DNA of 23,492 bases from Bacteroides sp. (GTDB taxonomy: Bacteria; Bacteroidota; Bacteroidia; Bacteroidales; Bacteroidaceae), in the NCBI RefSeq assembly GCF_030151085.1, contig NZ_JASLER010000051.1, positions 1 to 23,492 of the forward strand. Reading direction: 5' to 3'. The notes beneath the pieces were generated by a model. That model ran no database searches. It had not been told where the DNA came from and saw only the letters and a program-made list of their open reading frames with translations. Position numbers and translations under genes: made by a program. Shown piece after piece: positions 11,913 through 20,553 of the stretch; the stretch's first letter is position 1; the number at the start of each line of letters is the position of its first letter.

Positions 11913-13709
11913 ATGGAAAATTATATTGTATCAGCACGAAAATACCGCCCTTCGACCTTTGAGTCTGTGGTTGGGCAACGTGCTTTGACCACCACCTTGA
12001 AGAATGCCATCGCTACCGGAAAACTAGCTCATGCTTATCTTTTCTGTGGGCCGCGTGGCGTCGGCAAAACTACATGTGCACGTATCTTTGCCAAGACTAT
12101 TAATTGCATGAGTCCTACAGCAGAGGGTGAAGCGTGTAACCAATGTGAGTCATGTACCGCTTTCAATGAGCAACGGTCTTACAACATTCACGAACTGGAT
12201 GCTGCTTCCAACAATTCGGTAGACGATATCCGCCAACTGGTAGAGCAGGTCCGCATCCCACCACAGATAGGTAAATATAAAGTGTATATTATTGATGAGG
12301 TGCACATGCTATCTGCTTCCGCCTTCAATGCTTTTCTGAAAACGCTGGAAGAGCCACCACGTCACGCTATCTTTATTCTTGCCACTACCGAAAAACATAA
12401 AATACTACCTACCATCCTCTCTCGCTGCCAAATATACGATTTTAGTCGTATAGGTGTGGATGACACTGTAGCACACTTAGCTTACGTAGCCTCCAAAGAA
12501 GGTATTACTGCCGAACCGGAAGCACTAAACGTCATTGCCCTGAAAGCCGATGGTGGTATGCGCGACGCCTTATCCATTTTTGACCAAGTAGTTAGTTTTA
12601 CCGGTGGACACATCACTTATATAAGTGTAATAGAAAATCTCAATGTGCTCGATTATGAGTACTATTTTAAACTAACTGATTTCTTCCTCGAAAATAAAGT
12701 AAGTGATGCCTTATTGCTTTTGAACGATGTATTGAACAAAGGTTTTGACGGTAGTCATTTCATCACCGGTCTCTCCTCGCACATGCGCGACTTGCTGGTG
12801 AGCAAAGATCCTTCTACCTTATCGTTACTGGAAGTGGGTGCAAGTATTCGTGAACGGTATCAGGTACAAGCACAAAAATGCCCGTTACCTTTTCTGTATC
12901 GTGCCATGAAACTTTGTAACGACTGCGATTTGAGCTACCGCACCAGCAAAAACAAACGCTTATTAGTAGAGCTAACTTTAATACAAGTAGCTCAGCTGAC
13001 CGCCGAGGGGGACGATGTGTCTGGTGGGCGTGGCCCTAAACAAGCTATAAAACCCATATTCACGCAGCCTGCAGCCGCTCAGCAGCCACAGGCCAGCCCT
13101 GCTATGTCTCAACCACAAGCAGTGGCAACCCCTGCTGTTCAATCAGCAACTCCAGCAAGCAATACCGCCCCTACCCACTCCGCCCCTGCTGCCGTATTAA
13201 TGGCACAAGGAAAGGAGGAAAAGAAAATTCCTGTAATGAAAATGTCCGGATTGGGTGTATCTATTAAACGCCCCGTTCAGGAAGAAGAACAGAATGTAGC
13301 TACTAAAGCCACAACTACACAGCAAAATGTCCAGCCTGAAGAAGATTACATCTTCAATGAAAGAGATGTGAATTATTACTGGCAAGAGTATGCCGGACGC
13401 ATGCCCATTGAGCAAGTAGCCATAGCCAAACGTATGCAAAACATGCGTGTCACTTTAATCAATGCTACCACTTTCGAAGCAGTAGTTGATAATGAAATTA
13501 TTGCAAAAGAGTTTACCGCTTTGATACCTGCCCTACAGGATTATTTGCGTACCAAACTCAAAAATAGAAAAGTCACTATGACCGTTCGCATCAGCGCTCC
13601 AGCAGAGAAAGTCCGCGTATATGGACGGGTAGAAAAGTTCCAAATGATGGCTCAGAAAAACAGTGCATTATTAGAGTTAAAGGAGGAATTCGGGCTAGAG
13701 CTTTACTAG
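11913..13709 (+). CDS. dnaX: DNA polymerase III subunit gamma/tau
   Basis: This 598-residue protein is the clamp-loader ATPase that holds the replication fork polymerase together. The start MENYIVSARKYRP is the usual DnaX N-terminus and was preferred over an upstream in-frame codon that falls before the likely promoter. Walker A is GPRGVGKTT (46-54). A zinc-binding group of four cysteines is at 65, 75, 78 and 81. Walker B is VYIIDEV (124-130) and the sensor SRC motif is at 170-172. After the AAA+ and lid domains, a Pro/Ala/Gln-rich linker covers roughly residues 375-430, followed by a C-terminal domain that would correspond to the tau-like region. It is transcribed away from the division gene and seems to stand alone. 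Confidence 0.96.
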   Translation: MENYIVSARKYRPSTFESVVGQRALTTTLKNAIATGKLAHAYLFCGPRGVGKTTCARIFAKTINCMSPTAEGEACNQCESCTAFNEQRSYNIHELDAASNNSVDDIRQLVEQVRIPPQIGKYKVYIIDEVHMLSASAFNAFLKTLEEPPRHAIFILATTEKHKILPTILSRCQIYDFSRIGVDDTVAHLAYVASKEGITAEPEALNVIALKADGGMRDALSIFDQVVSFTGGHITYISVIENLNVLDYEYYFKLTDFFLENKVSDALLLLNDVLNKGFDGSHFITGLSSHMRDLLVSKDPSTLSLLEVGASIRERYQVQAQKCPLPFLYRAMKLCNDCDLSYRTSKNKRLLVELTLIQVAQLTAEGDDVSGGRGPKQAIKPIFTQPAAAQQPQASPAMSQPQAVATPAVQSATPASNTAPTHSAPAAVLMAQGKEEKKIPVMKMSGLGVSIKRPVQEEEQNVATKATTTQQNVQPEEDYIFNERDVNYYWQEYAGRMPIEQVAIAKRMQNMRVTLINATTFEAVVDNEIIAKEFTALIPALQDYLRTKLKNRKVTMTVRISAPAEKVRVYGRVEKFQMMAQKNSALLELKEEFGLELY

Positions 13710-13799
13710 AATTTTAACCACGGTTAAGACAATATAAGATTTTGGGTATTGCCTTAAATAAAATTGATATATTTAATTTTTTATTCTCGCATTTATGTT

Positions 13800-13807
13800 T
13801 ACTTTTG
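13800..13807 (+). promoter_or_regulatory. -7 box for the histidine kinase pair
   Basis: TACTTTTG fits TAnnTTTG and is followed by a short leader with AGAGG at 13823-13827, 11 nt before the TTG start at 13839. A small dyad, TTAACC-AC-GGTTAA, lies upstream at 13714-13727 just after dnaX. No clear -33 element is seen. Confidence 0.5.
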
Positions 13808-13838
13808 CCAATAATAAACAAAAGAGGCAAACGAACAT

Positions 13839-15722
13839 TTGAGAACAAGAGCAATCATATTAGCATTACTTGGGCAGATACTTCTTGCATCGGTCTATAA
13901 CGTTTATGCTATTACTATCCAAGACAAACAAAAGCTTTTGGAATCATTTGTAGAAAGACAAGTTCTTTATGATGATACCGTTTCTCTTGACAGTGTAATT
14001 CTTTGGAGCGAGCAATTACTTCCTTCCATGCGTTCGAAGAGTGACAAGGAGATGTATTTCCTATTACAGCTACAACTTGCAAATGCATATACTTTACGTG
14101 GTGATGTCAGTCTGGCAACTGATCGCGCACAATTAATGTATGAAGAAGCCAAAGCATTGAATTATAGTTTTGGAATGGTAGTTGCCAATCAAGCTATCGG
14201 AGATGCCTATAACACAATTGCCAACCTAAGTTCAAAAGCTTTGGAGTCCTATCACGATGCCTTGAATGAACTTCAACACATTTCAGTTGTACATCCTTAC
14301 AGGCCCCAGCTCTTACTGAAGATTTCTAATATTCTGCAACGGAGAGGTCGATTAGAAGAAGCTCAAAAAGTTCTGAAAGAACTGGAAAACATTTTGCGAC
14401 AGGAACCGGACTATCCCACAGAATTCTTTCTTAATATTGAAAAAACTAATTTTGCCATATCTCATGGACACCTTGCCCAAAGTTATCTTGACGAAGCGTT
14501 TGTCCATCTACAAAAAATGGATTCAATCTATCATGCACATCCCGAAAAATTCTATCGGTTCCACCTTGACTACACTACTGCCGCATATTACCGGGCTATG
14601 GGAACCTGGGACAAACAGTATTGGAATAAAGCATTAAACATTTATACTCAACTACAAAAAGAATATTCCGGCAATAAACGTTCTACATACTATCGATGGA
14701 CTTCGATGGAGAAAATCTACCTTTGTAAGATACAAGGAATGACCATGGAGGCATGCCGTATCTATCAGGAATTATATCCACCGATCGATACCCTTGCTTC
14801 ACAAAATTACATTCGGCAGATAAGTACCGTTAAAGCAAAATATCAAATAGACAAAATTGCGATTGCCAGTAATGAGGAATACAATAAAATCATAAGCAGT
14901 ATTCTGATAGGAAGTATTATCTTGTTAATAATGTTCTCTTTATTAGCTATTCGGCTGCGAAAACAACAAATCAGAGTAGCTCAATCGACTCGTGACTTAG
15001 CCACTTCCCGAACTAATGCTGAAAATGCCACTCGTGCCAAGAGTATTTTTCTCTCAAACATGAGTCATGAAATACGTACTCCATTAAATGCTCTATCCGG
15101 TTTTTCCTCCTTATTGACACAAGAAGGGTTAGATACTGAAACAAGAAACCAATGCAACGAAGTCATCCAGCAGAACTCTGAATTGTTGCTGAAACTCATT
15201 AATGATGTCATTGATCTTTCAAGCTTAGAGTTCGGTAAATTGCAATTCAGTATCGGAAAACATGATGCGGTAAGTATCTGCCAAAATGTTTTGGATACCG
15301 TAAATAAAGTGAAACAAACACAAGCCGAACTCTTATTTTCTACAGAACTGGAAGAAATGATAATAGAGACCGATGATTCTCGCCTGCAACAAGTTTTAAT
15401 CAATTTATTGATTAACGCCACTAAATTTACTCCACAAGGAAGTATCACGCTAGAATTAAAGATGGATACGGATGGCATTGCTCTATTTTCTGTAACTGAT
15501 ACCGGTTGTGGCATTCCGCGTGATAAACAAGCTACAATCTTCCAACGATTTGAAAAGCTAAACGAAAATGCACAAGGAAGTGGTTTAGGTCTTTCCATTT
15601 GCCAACTTATCATAGAACACATTGGTGGAAAAATTTGGATTGACCCGGACTATACCGGAGGATCACGATTCTGCTTTACACATCCTGTTAATCAAGCAAA
15701 CAGAAAGGAGGCGGAAGAATGA
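13839..15722 (+). CDS. TPR-type sensor histidine kinase (active-looking)
   Basis: This 627-residue kinase starts with a TTG codon; the next in-frame ATG would remove the signal peptide (residues 4-24, likely cut near NVYA-ITIQ). Residues 25-345 are helical and TPR-like and should lie in the periplasm. One membrane helix spans about 352-373. The HisKA box FLSNMSHEIRTPLNAL has phospho-acceptor His410. The ATPase domain has the N box NLLINATKFTP (522-532, Asn526), G1 DTGCGIP (554-560) and G2 GSGLGLS (580-586). All residues needed for autophosphorylation are present. There is no receiver domain and no response regulator gene in the window, so the partner is encoded elsewhere. Its last 4 bp overlap the next gene, which codes for a related but degenerate kinase. 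Confidence 0.9.
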   Translation: MRTRAIILALLGQILLASVYNVYAITIQDKQKLLESFVERQVLYDDTVSLDSVILWSEQLLPSMRSKSDKEMYFLLQLQLANAYTLRGDVSLATDRAQLMYEEAKALNYSFGMVVANQAIGDAYNTIANLSSKALESYHDALNELQHISVVHPYRPQLLLKISNILQRRGRLEEAQKVLKELENILRQEPDYPTEFFLNIEKTNFAISHGHLAQSYLDEAFVHLQKMDSIYHAHPEKFYRFHLDYTTAAYYRAMGTWDKQYWNKALNIYTQLQKEYSGNKRSTYYRWTSMEKIYLCKIQGMTMEACRIYQELYPPIDTLASQNYIRQISTVKAKYQIDKIAIASNEEYNKIISSILIGSIILLIMFSLLAIRLRKQQIRVAQSTRDLATSRTNAENATRAKSIFLSNMSHEIRTPLNALSGFSSLLTQEGLDTETRNQCNEVIQQNSELLLKLINDVIDLSSLEFGKLQFSIGKHDAVSICQNVLDTVNKVKQTQAELLFSTELEEMIIETDDSRLQQVLINLLINATKFTPQGSITLELKMDTDGIALFSVTDTGCGIPRDKQATIFQRFEKLNENAQGSGLGLSICQLIIEHIGGKIWIDPDYTGGSRFCFTHPVNQANRKEAEE

Positions 15723-17680
15723 AACGTATCTTTTATATTTTACTGAGTACCTTTTGCTGGCTATTACTGCCTACTTTACATGCAAATGATCTGCAAAAAG
15801 AAAGTAAAGACAATTTATTGCGCACTTATCTTGCATCTCCCGCTGACAGTACCAGGTTAGAGGCGTTATACAAGTTAGCCTTATTCGATCAACTGACACC
15901 TACTTTCATCTATTACGAAAACAAATTACTGGAAGAAGCTACCATCCAAAAAAATATTCGCTATCAAAGTGCAGCTACTTACGGACATGTCGTTTATTAC
16001 TATAACCGTTTGGATCAGGAACGTACAGAACAATGGTTGCATAAACTTGAATTATTAGCAGAACAAAACAATTACTACGGTCACTACTTTAAGGGAAAGA
16101 AAATGTTGATTGAGTTCTATATCATCAGCCAAAAAATTGAATTAGCCCTCAAGGAATCGCAAGATATGTATGACAAAGCTGAAAAGCTCAACAATAAAAA
16201 TGGAATGCGCGAAGCATGTCTATGCTTATTGACAGGGTATTTCAATACTTTACGTTATAAAGAAGGACTGGCAGCTTTAAATAAAGCCTTTGAGCTAACA
16301 GGACCGGACATCTCGACTATGGACCACGTGGATCTGCTAACCAAAGCCGTTCTAACCTACTCCTATCTGCGCGATAATGAAAATTTATATCGCTATTTGA
16401 GCCAGTTGGAAGAAGCCAAAGAAAAATTACGTAAGGAAACTAACCTGACAAACGGCTATTTAAACTTATATCTGCTATTAGACCTTCAGTATTCTTTATA
16501 TTATACGCGTTGCCAGCAACCGGAAAAAGCATGGGAACATTTACAGAAAGCAGAAGAATATTTATCGCCTTCTACATTTCTGCCCTATCAACTAACACGT
16601 CTTGCTGCTTATGCAGAATACTACCAATTAACGAAGGATTATGATAAAGCATTAGTTTACTTAGATGATGCCATTCAACTTATAGCGCCTATCTCTCCGG
16701 AAGATGTACAAATTTACGGATTACAGAAAGCAGATTTATTAGTAAAGATGGGACGTCCTGACGAAGCACTGCCCCTTTACAAACAAATAACAAAAACAAA
16801 AGACTCATTATACACAGCTTTCTCTGCTTCACAGATAGAGCAAATACAATCCATGTATAATATGGAAAACTTGATACTGCTGAAAGAAAAGCGGCAAAAG
16901 ACGTTCCATCGTATTTGCCTGGCTACATCTGTAGTTATCATTTTGGTATTAGTATTCTTCAATCTACGCATATATAGTAATCGGAAGAAGTTAGAACAGG
17001 ATGAAAAGGAGATGCGTAAGCTTGCCTCTATTGCAGAAGAAGCCAATGAAGTGAAAAGCCGTTTCCTTGCCAACATGAGTTACAATATTCGTATTCCGCT
17101 TAATAATGTAGTGGGCTTCTCACAATTGCTATCCACAGATACCGAACTTAGCGAGGAGGAACGGAATGATTATTCCGGCATCATCCAGTCCAATTCCACC
17201 GAACTGATTCAATTGGTTAATGACGTACTCGATCTATCCCGTTTGGAAGCCAATATGATGAAATTCCAATTGCAAGATTGCAGTGTAGAAGAGTGGTGTA
17301 ATGACCTCGTTTGTATGACTCAAATGCATAGCGAAGGCAAAATTCAGCTAATATTTGATGCAAAAGTATCAGGGGCAAGTATTCATACGGATCTTAGCCG
17401 GTTGACACAAATCGTTTTGAGCACATTACTTTATCCGAACGATTGCAAAGAGCCGCGTAAAGTAAAAATGACATTATTGTATAAGCCGGAAATGAATATC
17501 ATAACCGGTGAGATTGAAAACAGTCCAATAGCAGATCCTAGATTTGCCAGTCAAAAAGTATCTGTACGTCAAAAAATAAACCAACTATTCTTTGAGCATT
17601 TCGGGGGTAGTTATAAATTGAAAGAAACAAAAGGAGGAGGAGTTTCCAACATAATCTTCACCTATCCAACACTTTCCTAA
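15719..17680 (+). CDS. TPR-type histidine kinase homolog, probable pseudokinase
   Basis: This 653-residue protein has the same layout as the gene before it: signal peptide (residues 3-22), TPR-like periplasmic part (about 30-390), membrane helix (about 399-417) and a HisKA-like region. The H box reads FLANMSYNIRIPLNNV: Tyr455 (codon TAC at 17081-17083) stands where His is required and Asn456 replaces Glu. The ATPase part is also decayed: the N-box Asn aligns with Tyr572, the DxGxG motif is replaced by ENSPIA (600-605) and the glycine-rich G2 loop is missing. Yet the frame is intact over nearly 2 kb and coupled by an ATGA overlap (15719-15722). This argues for a retained non-catalytic role, for example as a heterodimer partner or sensor for the active kinase. 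Confidence 0.88.
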   Translation: MKRIFYILLSTFCWLLLPTLHANDLQKESKDNLLRTYLASPADSTRLEALYKLALFDQLTPTFIYYENKLLEEATIQKNIRYQSAATYGHVVYYYNRLDQERTEQWLHKLELLAEQNNYYGHYFKGKKMLIEFYIISQKIELALKESQDMYDKAEKLNNKNGMREACLCLLTGYFNTLRYKEGLAALNKAFELTGPDISTMDHVDLLTKAVLTYSYLRDNENLYRYLSQLEEAKEKLRKETNLTNGYLNLYLLLDLQYSLYYTRCQQPEKAWEHLQKAEEYLSPSTFLPYQLTRLAAYAEYYQLTKDYDKALVYLDDAIQLIAPISPEDVQIYGLQKADLLVKMGRPDEALPLYKQITKTKDSLYTAFSASQIEQIQSMYNMENLILLKEKRQKTFHRICLATSVVIILVLVFFNLRIYSNRKKLEQDEKEMRKLASIAEEANEVKSRFLANMSYNIRIPLNNVVGFSQLLSTDTELSEEERNDYSGIIQSNSTELIQLVNDVLDLSRLEANMMKFQLQDCSVEEWCNDLVCMTQMHSEGKIQLIFDAKVSGASIHTDLSRLTQIVLSTLLYPNDCKEPRKVKMTLLYKPEMNIITGEIENSPIADPRFASQKVSVRQKINQLFFEHFGGSYKLKETKGGGVSNIIFTYPTLS

Positions 17681-17765
17681 AACGAGTCGACTACCTCCTT
17701 ATTTAGACCTTATACAAATTAAACGTTTTTAATTAATAATGATAGCAAGTAATGAAGAAAACTGC

Positions 17766-17773
17766 TATTTTTG
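17766..17773 (+). promoter_or_regulatory. -7 box for the ferredoxin gene
   Basis: TATTTTTG fits TAnnTTTG and lies 39 bp before the ferredoxin ATG at 17813. No convincing -33 TTG is seen. Confidence 0.5.
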
Positions 17774-17812
17774 TCGAACGAATTAGTACTAATAATTTAA
17801 AATCTAAAGAAA

Positions 17813-17983
17813 ATGGCTTACGTAATTAGTGAAGATTGTATTGCTTGCGGAACTTGTATTGACGAGTGTCCGGTAGGCGCTATCTCTGAAGGTGATATCT
17901 ATTCTATCAATCCCGAAGTTTGCACAGACTGCGGTACTTGCGCAGATGTTTGTCCTTCTGAGGCAATTCACCCGGCAGAATAA
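17813..17983 (+). CDS. 2x[4Fe-4S] ferredoxin
   Basis: This 56-residue protein, from the ATG at 17813 to a TAA at 17981, has two classical cluster motifs. CIACGTCIDECP holds Cys9, 12, 15 and 19, and CTDCGTCADVCP holds Cys37, 40, 43 and 47. Each set of three ligands plus a distant Cys-Pro from the other motif builds one [4Fe-4S] cluster, as in clostridial ferredoxins. It is a small soluble electron carrier, likely serving anaerobic enzymes such as pyruvate:ferredoxin oxidoreductase. The acidic surface (many Asp and Glu) is normal for the family. It has its own promoter-like box and is followed by a strong terminator, so it is probably a single-gene unit. Confidence 0.95.
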   Translation: MAYVISEDCIACGTCIDECPVGAISEGDIYSINPEVCTDCGTCADVCPSEAIHPAE

Positions 17984-18004
17984 TACAATCCTTTTAAAGG
18001 AAAG

Positions 18005-18040
18005 AAGGCTCGGTTCTTATGTGGAACCGAGCCTTTATTT
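18005..18040. terminator. Bidirectional terminator between ferredoxin and aminotransferase genes
   Basis: AAGGCTCGGTTC (18005-18016) and GAACCGAGCCTT (18024-18035) form a perfect 12-bp stem with a 7-base loop. T-rich sequence follows on the plus strand (TTTATTT) and an A-rich stretch precedes it, giving a U-run on the minus strand too. The genes on both sides converge here, so it can serve both. Confidence 0.85.
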
Positions 18041-18054
18041 CTTGAAATATGATC

Positions 18055-19248
18055 TTATTTCAGTTTCGCCAATGCTTCTTTTATACGACGAATTGATTCT
18101 ACGATATTCTCGTCGCTGGTAGCGTAGCTCATACGGATACATTCAGGAGCACCAAAATCGGCACCACCTACACAGGCAACATGTCCTTCTTCCAAAAGAT
18201 ACAAAGCCAAATCACCTGAATTATTGATCGTACGATCACCAAAAGATTTGCCGTAGAATGAATCACATTTCGGGAATAGGTAGAATGCACCTTGAGGAAC
18301 ATTAACTTCAAAACCCGGAACCTCCTTAGCCAACTTCACAATCAGATCACGACGGCGTTCGAAAGCTTTACGCATTTCTTCTACCGGAGCCTGAGAACCT
18401 GTATAAGCAGCTTCAGCAGCTTTTTGCGATACAGAGCAAGGACCCGAAGTATATTGACCTTGAAGCTTATTGCAAGCCTTTACAATCCATTCCGGTCCGG
18501 CAATAAAACCGATACGCCAGCCAGTCATTGCATACGCTTTAGAAACACCGTTTACAATTACTGTACGCTCCTTCATTTCGGGGAACTGAGCAATACTTTC
18601 ATGCTTACCTACATAATTGATATGTTCATAAATCTCATCAGCAATAACCGTAACTTGCGGATGTTTAGCTAGTACTTCTGCCAAGCCCTTCAATTCTTCT
18701 TTTGTATATACAGAACCGGTAGGATTAGACGGAGAACAAAGAATCAATGCTTTAGTCTTCGGAGTGATAGCAGCGTCAAGTTGTGCAGCTGTAATCTTGA
18801 AATCCTGATCGATGCCGGCAGTTACAATCACAGGAGTACCTTCAGCTAACTTTACCATTTCAGGATAGCTCACCCAGTAAGGTGCAGGGACAATTACCTC
18901 ATCACCCGGATTCACCAATACCATAATGGCATTACAAACAGATTGCTTAGCACCATTAGCGCAAGAAATCTGTGCAGCTGTATATTCCAGACCGTTTTCT
19001 TTCTTAAGCTTTTCTACAATAGCATTACGCAAAGCGGGATATCCCGGAACTGGAGAATAGCGAGAGAAGTTATCATCAATCGCTTTTTTTGCAGCCTCTT
19101 TAATGTGATCAGGAGTATTGAAATCAGGTTCTCCTACACTCAAGTTTATTACATCAACGCCTTGAGCTTTCAGCTCCGCACTCTTTTGTGACATAGCCAG
19201 CGTCGCAGAGGGCGACAAGCTGTTTACACGATCTGACAATTGGTTCAT
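18055..19248 (-). CDS. Pyridoxal-phosphate aminotransferase, aspartate type
   Basis: This 397-residue class I/II aminotransferase moves an amino group between an amino acid (probably aspartate) and 2-oxoglutarate using PLP. The start MNQLSDRVN at 19248 is typical; the frame extends to a TTG at 19290 but without support. Key residues are visible: SVGEPDFNTP near the N-terminus (39-46), SPSNPTG with Asn175, ADEIYEH with Asp204 and Tyr207, the Schiff-base Lys237 in VNGVSKAYAMTGWRIGF, and the substrate-carboxylate Arg in CIRMSYA near the C-terminus. Length fits the AspC/AAT subgroup Ib found in many anaerobes. It follows ribBA on the same strand after 83 bp; a possible -7-like TTAATTTG lies about 40 bp upstream. 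Exact substrate is inferred from the family. Confidence 0.93.
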   Translation of the reverse strand: MNQLSDRVNSLSPSATLAMSQKSAELKAQGVDVINLSVGEPDFNTPDHIKEAAKKAIDDNFSRYSPVPGYPALRNAIVEKLKKENGLEYTAAQISCANGAKQSVCNAIMVLVNPGDEVIVPAPYWVSYPEMVKLAEGTPVIVTAGIDQDFKITAAQLDAAITPKTKALILCSPSNPTGSVYTKEELKGLAEVLAKHPQVTVIADEIYEHINYVGKHESIAQFPEMKERTVIVNGVSKAYAMTGWRIGFIAGPEWIVKACNKLQGQYTSGPCSVSQKAAEAAYTGSQAPVEEMRKAFERRRDLIVKLAKEVPGFEVNVPQGAFYLFPKCDSFYGKSFGDRTINNSGDLALYLLEEGHVACVGGADFGAPECIRMSYATSDENIVESIRRIKEALAKLK

Positions 19249-19331
19249 TATTCTATCTATTTTATGGTTATTGCGTGAATTTGGTTGCAAATTAAACGAT
19301 TTTATCTGATATATGAAAGCAAAACAGTAAA

Positions 19332-20546
19332 TTACTTATTAAAATGCAGTGTATGCCCCATGCGTTCCTTCTTAGTATGAAGGTAGCGTTCATTATATTG
19401 ATTAGGAGTTGTTTCGATAGGAACATTCTCAGTAATTTGCAAGCCGTATGCTTCCAAGCCAACACGCTTCACAGGGTTATTGGTCATCAGGCGCATTTTG
19501 TGTACTCCTATCTCACGAAGAATCTGCGCTCCTACCCCATAATCCCGTTCATCTGCCAAATGGCCTAGACAAGTGTTTGCGTCTACAGTATCCATACCTC
19601 CTTCTTGCAATTTATAGGCTTTCATCTTCTCCATCAAACCGATACCACGCCCTTCCTGATTCAAGTATACCACTACACCTTTACCGGCTTTATTAATCAT
19701 CTCCATAGCTTTGTGTAATTGTTCCCCACAGTCGCAACGTTGAGAACCAAAGATATCACCGGTAGCACAAGAAGAGTGCACACGTACCAAGATAGGTTCA
19801 TCCGGTTCCCATGTACCTTTAAATATAGCTACATGTTCCAGTCCATTAGATTTCTGACGGAAGGGAATCAAGCGAAAATGTCCGTGTTCGGTCGGCATAT
19901 CTACTTCTACACCTTTCTCTACAATAGATTCTTGTTTCAGACGATAAGCTATCATATCGCTGATAGAAATCAGCTTCAAGTTATATTTATCTGCCATTTC
20001 GCGGAGTTCAGGCAGACGGGCCATTGTTCCATCCTCACTCATAATCTCCATTAATGCACCTGCAGGGTAAAGTCCTGCCAAACGTGCCATATCAATAGTA
20101 GCTTCGGTATGACCAGCACGACGCAATACCCCTTTTTCCTGAGCATACAAAGGATTGACGTGTCCCGGACGACCGAAAGTAGCCGGAGTCGATGCCGAAT
20201 CGGCTAAAGCTTGGATCGTTGCCGCACGGTCGGCAGCAGAAACACCGGTAGTGCAACCTTCCAGTTTATCAATAGTCACTGTAAATGGAGTGCCTAGAAC
20301 TGAAGTATTATCAGAAACTTGATGAGGTAAATCCAATTCCTTACAACGAGATACGGTGATTGGGGCACAAAGCACACCACGGGCATGCTTCAACATGAAG
20401 TTAACTTTTTCAGGAGTAATCAACTCCGCAGCAATAATCAAATCACCTTCGTTCTCACGATCTTCATCGTCTACAACGATCACAAAATTGCCAGCTTTGA
20501 AGTCCTCAATAGCTTCCTCTATTTTATCTAACTTTACATTTACCAT
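19332..20546 (-). CDS. ribBA: Bifunctional riboflavin enzyme: DHBP synthase and GTP cyclohydrolase II
   Basis: This 404-residue protein carries out two entry steps of riboflavin synthesis. The N-terminal half makes 3,4-dihydroxy-2-butanone 4-phosphate from ribulose 5-phosphate (acidic loop DDEDRENEGD at 26-35, RAGHTEA at 143-149). The C-terminal half opens GTP: zinc ligands Cys260, Cys271 and Cys273 in SSCATGDIFGSQRCDCG, and the NQEGRGIGL loop (296-304). The ATG at 20546 was chosen over a TTG at 20576, because it lies 7 bp after the stop of the permease gene. Close spacing means it is co-transcribed with the LptF/G-type gene. No FMN riboswitch is visible upstream. The later rib genes are not in the window. 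Confidence 0.95.
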   Translation of the reverse strand: MVNVKLDKIEEAIEDFKAGNFVIVVDDEDRENEGDLIIAAELITPEKVNFMLKHARGVLCAPITVSRCKELDLPHQVSDNTSVLGTPFTVTIDKLEGCTTGVSAADRAATIQALADSASTPATFGRPGHVNPLYAQEKGVLRRAGHTEATIDMARLAGLYPAGALMEIMSEDGTMARLPELREMADKYNLKLISISDMIAYRLKQESIVEKGVEVDMPTEHGHFRLIPFRQKSNGLEHVAIFKGTWEPDEPILVRVHSSCATGDIFGSQRCDCGEQLHKAMEMINKAGKGVVVYLNQEGRGIGLMEKMKAYKLQEGGMDTVDANTCLGHLADERDYGVGAQILREIGVHKMRLMTNNPVKRVGLEAYGLQITENVPIETTPNQYNERYLHTKKERMGHTLHFNK

Positions 20547-20553
20547 AATATAT

